Of a DNA stretch of 64,000 bases, positions 63,061 to 64,000 are shown piece by piece. How positions within the stretch are numbered: the first letter of the stretch is position 1; each line of letters begins with the position of its first letter. This DNA comes from Paralithodes platypus (lineage: Eukaryota > Arthropoda > Malacostraca > Decapoda > Lithodidae), in assembly GCA_032716605.1 (NCBI GenBank), contig CM064485.1:28609558-28673557 (forward strand). Direction: 5' to 3'. The notes beneath the pieces are model-generated. The model was given only the letters and a program-made list of their open reading frames with translations, made no database searches and was not told where the DNA came from. Both the position numbers and the translations under genes were made by a program.

Positions 63061-64000
63061 AACACGAAAATCGAGTCAACTTGTCCAAGCATATCCTCCC
63101 TGTGAGCGGGGCCCCTATCGCGTACAGTTTCCAGACATTCCCCCCCCTTTTTAGTGATCAAGTAACCACCGGCAGGGGAAGAACAGAAACATGTACTGTA
63201 AGAAAAACGAGAATTTAACCGAGAGCTACGAGACCGAGAAGGCCTAGCCTAGTTACACAATTCACATAAAAGAGAAAAGACTAGGGCAGCGTCAATCCCT
63301 AAGTGAAAAAACCTAGTAACAAAGCTAAACACTGCCCGAGAAGCCCCACAATTACGTTAAATTAATAAAATAAAAGGAGGATAGCCTAGGGCTTGACCGA
63401 CATTTTCACCAGAACCACGTATCCACGAGTCAAGTAGGCCCGGGGAAACGAAAAGGAACTGACAAAAGCGTGAACCATGCGAACGAAATACAAGACCACC
63501 AACTATGGACAAGTGTAATAAACAAGTCAGAAGGGCTATAGGTCAGTGGAGACCAAAGCAGCATGTTTGTGAGAGAATAAAGGCTATGTGGCCTATGCTC
63601 ACACAAAGCAGAATCCAGAGAAACTTCATGCTCAAGTCTTGTAAAACATCGACACGTAGTCATATGAAAAAACAATAAAACAAAAAGTCACAAAGGGAAA
63701 GAAACAATAATGCATCCTGCGGGAAGCATCTCCCTCCCCCCCCCCCCAAGTACGGTAAGGGCAGTTAAAGTGAATATGAACCCGAAAGCGAGGGTAGAAT
63801 CGACACACAACGACCGCTACGCGGCGTCGCGGACCAAACCCCCCCCGAAGAAAACAAATAAATAAACACGTCTCCAGCACTACGCGCACACCCAGTAAAC
63901 ACGCCATAAATCCGTATAAAGTGCTGCCTACATCACGGAACATCCTTCTAAAACCTCAACAGCCTGAAAAGGCTCACACTCACTAATAGTTGAAGCGAAG
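63061..64000. other. Leader of DIRS C, no gene seen
   Basis: Non-coding as far as I can tell; contains a poly-C tract near 63729-63747. The left terminal repeat of DIRS C should lie beyond the window end. Confidence 0.45.

Larger units (their letters stand above)
56285..64000 (-). mobile_element. DIRS-type retrotransposon C (minus strand, 5' end off window)
   Basis: Read on the minus strand from 64000 to 56285: leader with large tandem repeats, degraded gag, the end of RT, RNase H start, recombinase remnants, homopolymer runs, then an ICR palindrome and terminal repeat. Its terminal structure (TTGGATGTCC, then the CGTTGGATAC palindrome) resembles that of DIRS A, and both are GC-rich, so they are one subfamily. 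Coding parts are heavily degraded. Confidence 0.8.

Overview
This window reads as intergenic repeat-dense DNA from a eukaryote, most likely a decapod crustacean. The basis is indirect: several DIRS retroelements, a Copia element primed by initiator-Met tRNA, many TTAA-bounded MITEs, and TTAGG-type strings (arthropod telomere-like) scattered through 51-55 kb. I find no host protein gene, no rRNA and no convincing tRNA. Almost every recognisable coding stretch belongs to a transposable element, and almost all are broken by stops, frameshifts or nested insertions.

Layout. Positions 1-7765 are a GC-rich DIRS-type tyrosine-recombinase retrotransposon (element A, + strand; its left inverted terminal repeat is cut by the window edge). 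About 8.4-14.8 kb is a second, AT-richer DIRS (element B, +), whose recombinase gene is split by a 488-bp TTAA MITE and then truncated. 15.3-16.4 kb is a LINE fragment (-). 16.4-18.5 kb is a TTAA MITE hosting another LINE (-), followed by a pogo/Tigger remnant (18.5-19.2 kb) and a LINE 3' scrap (19.2-19.6 kb). 20.1-30.06 kb is one degraded RTE-like LINE (-) acting as host for three later insertions: a TTAA element that itself contains another MITE, an 809-bp antisense RTE fragment with a perfect 12-bp target duplication, and a full-length Copia element (24749-29971) with 5-bp target duplication. 30.06-31.03 kb is another RTE fragment (+), then a hAT MITE (31124-31524). 31562-36502 is a piggyBac-family MITE into which an autonomous-type piggyBac transposon (31949-36406) jumped.

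36.5-39.7 kb holds a minisatellite and another LINE (-). 39761-49902 is bounded by 25-bp pogo-type TIRs and is filled by a CR1/L2-like LINE with a 2A-like peptide, two PHD-type zinc fingers, an APE endonuclease and a reverse transcriptase. That LINE is interrupted by a 100-N gap with a collinear 2.19-kb repeat on both sides (probable unmerged contig overlap) and by a TTAA foldback structure. 49.9-56.2 kb is MITE-rich and non-coding. 56285-64000 is a third DIRS (element C, - strand), related to A, with large internal tandem repeats and its 5' end off the window.

The genes do not form a host pathway. The coherent biology is transposition: DIRS RT/RNase H plus tyrosine recombinase, Copia gag-pol, LINE endonuclease/RT, and piggyBac transposase with its MITE dependants. 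The most interesting structural signal is that all three DIRS elements carry, at the same place, a three-stem (T-shaped) palindrome whose inverted partner lies about 304-334 bp away at the element end, even though the B sequence is unrelated to A and C.
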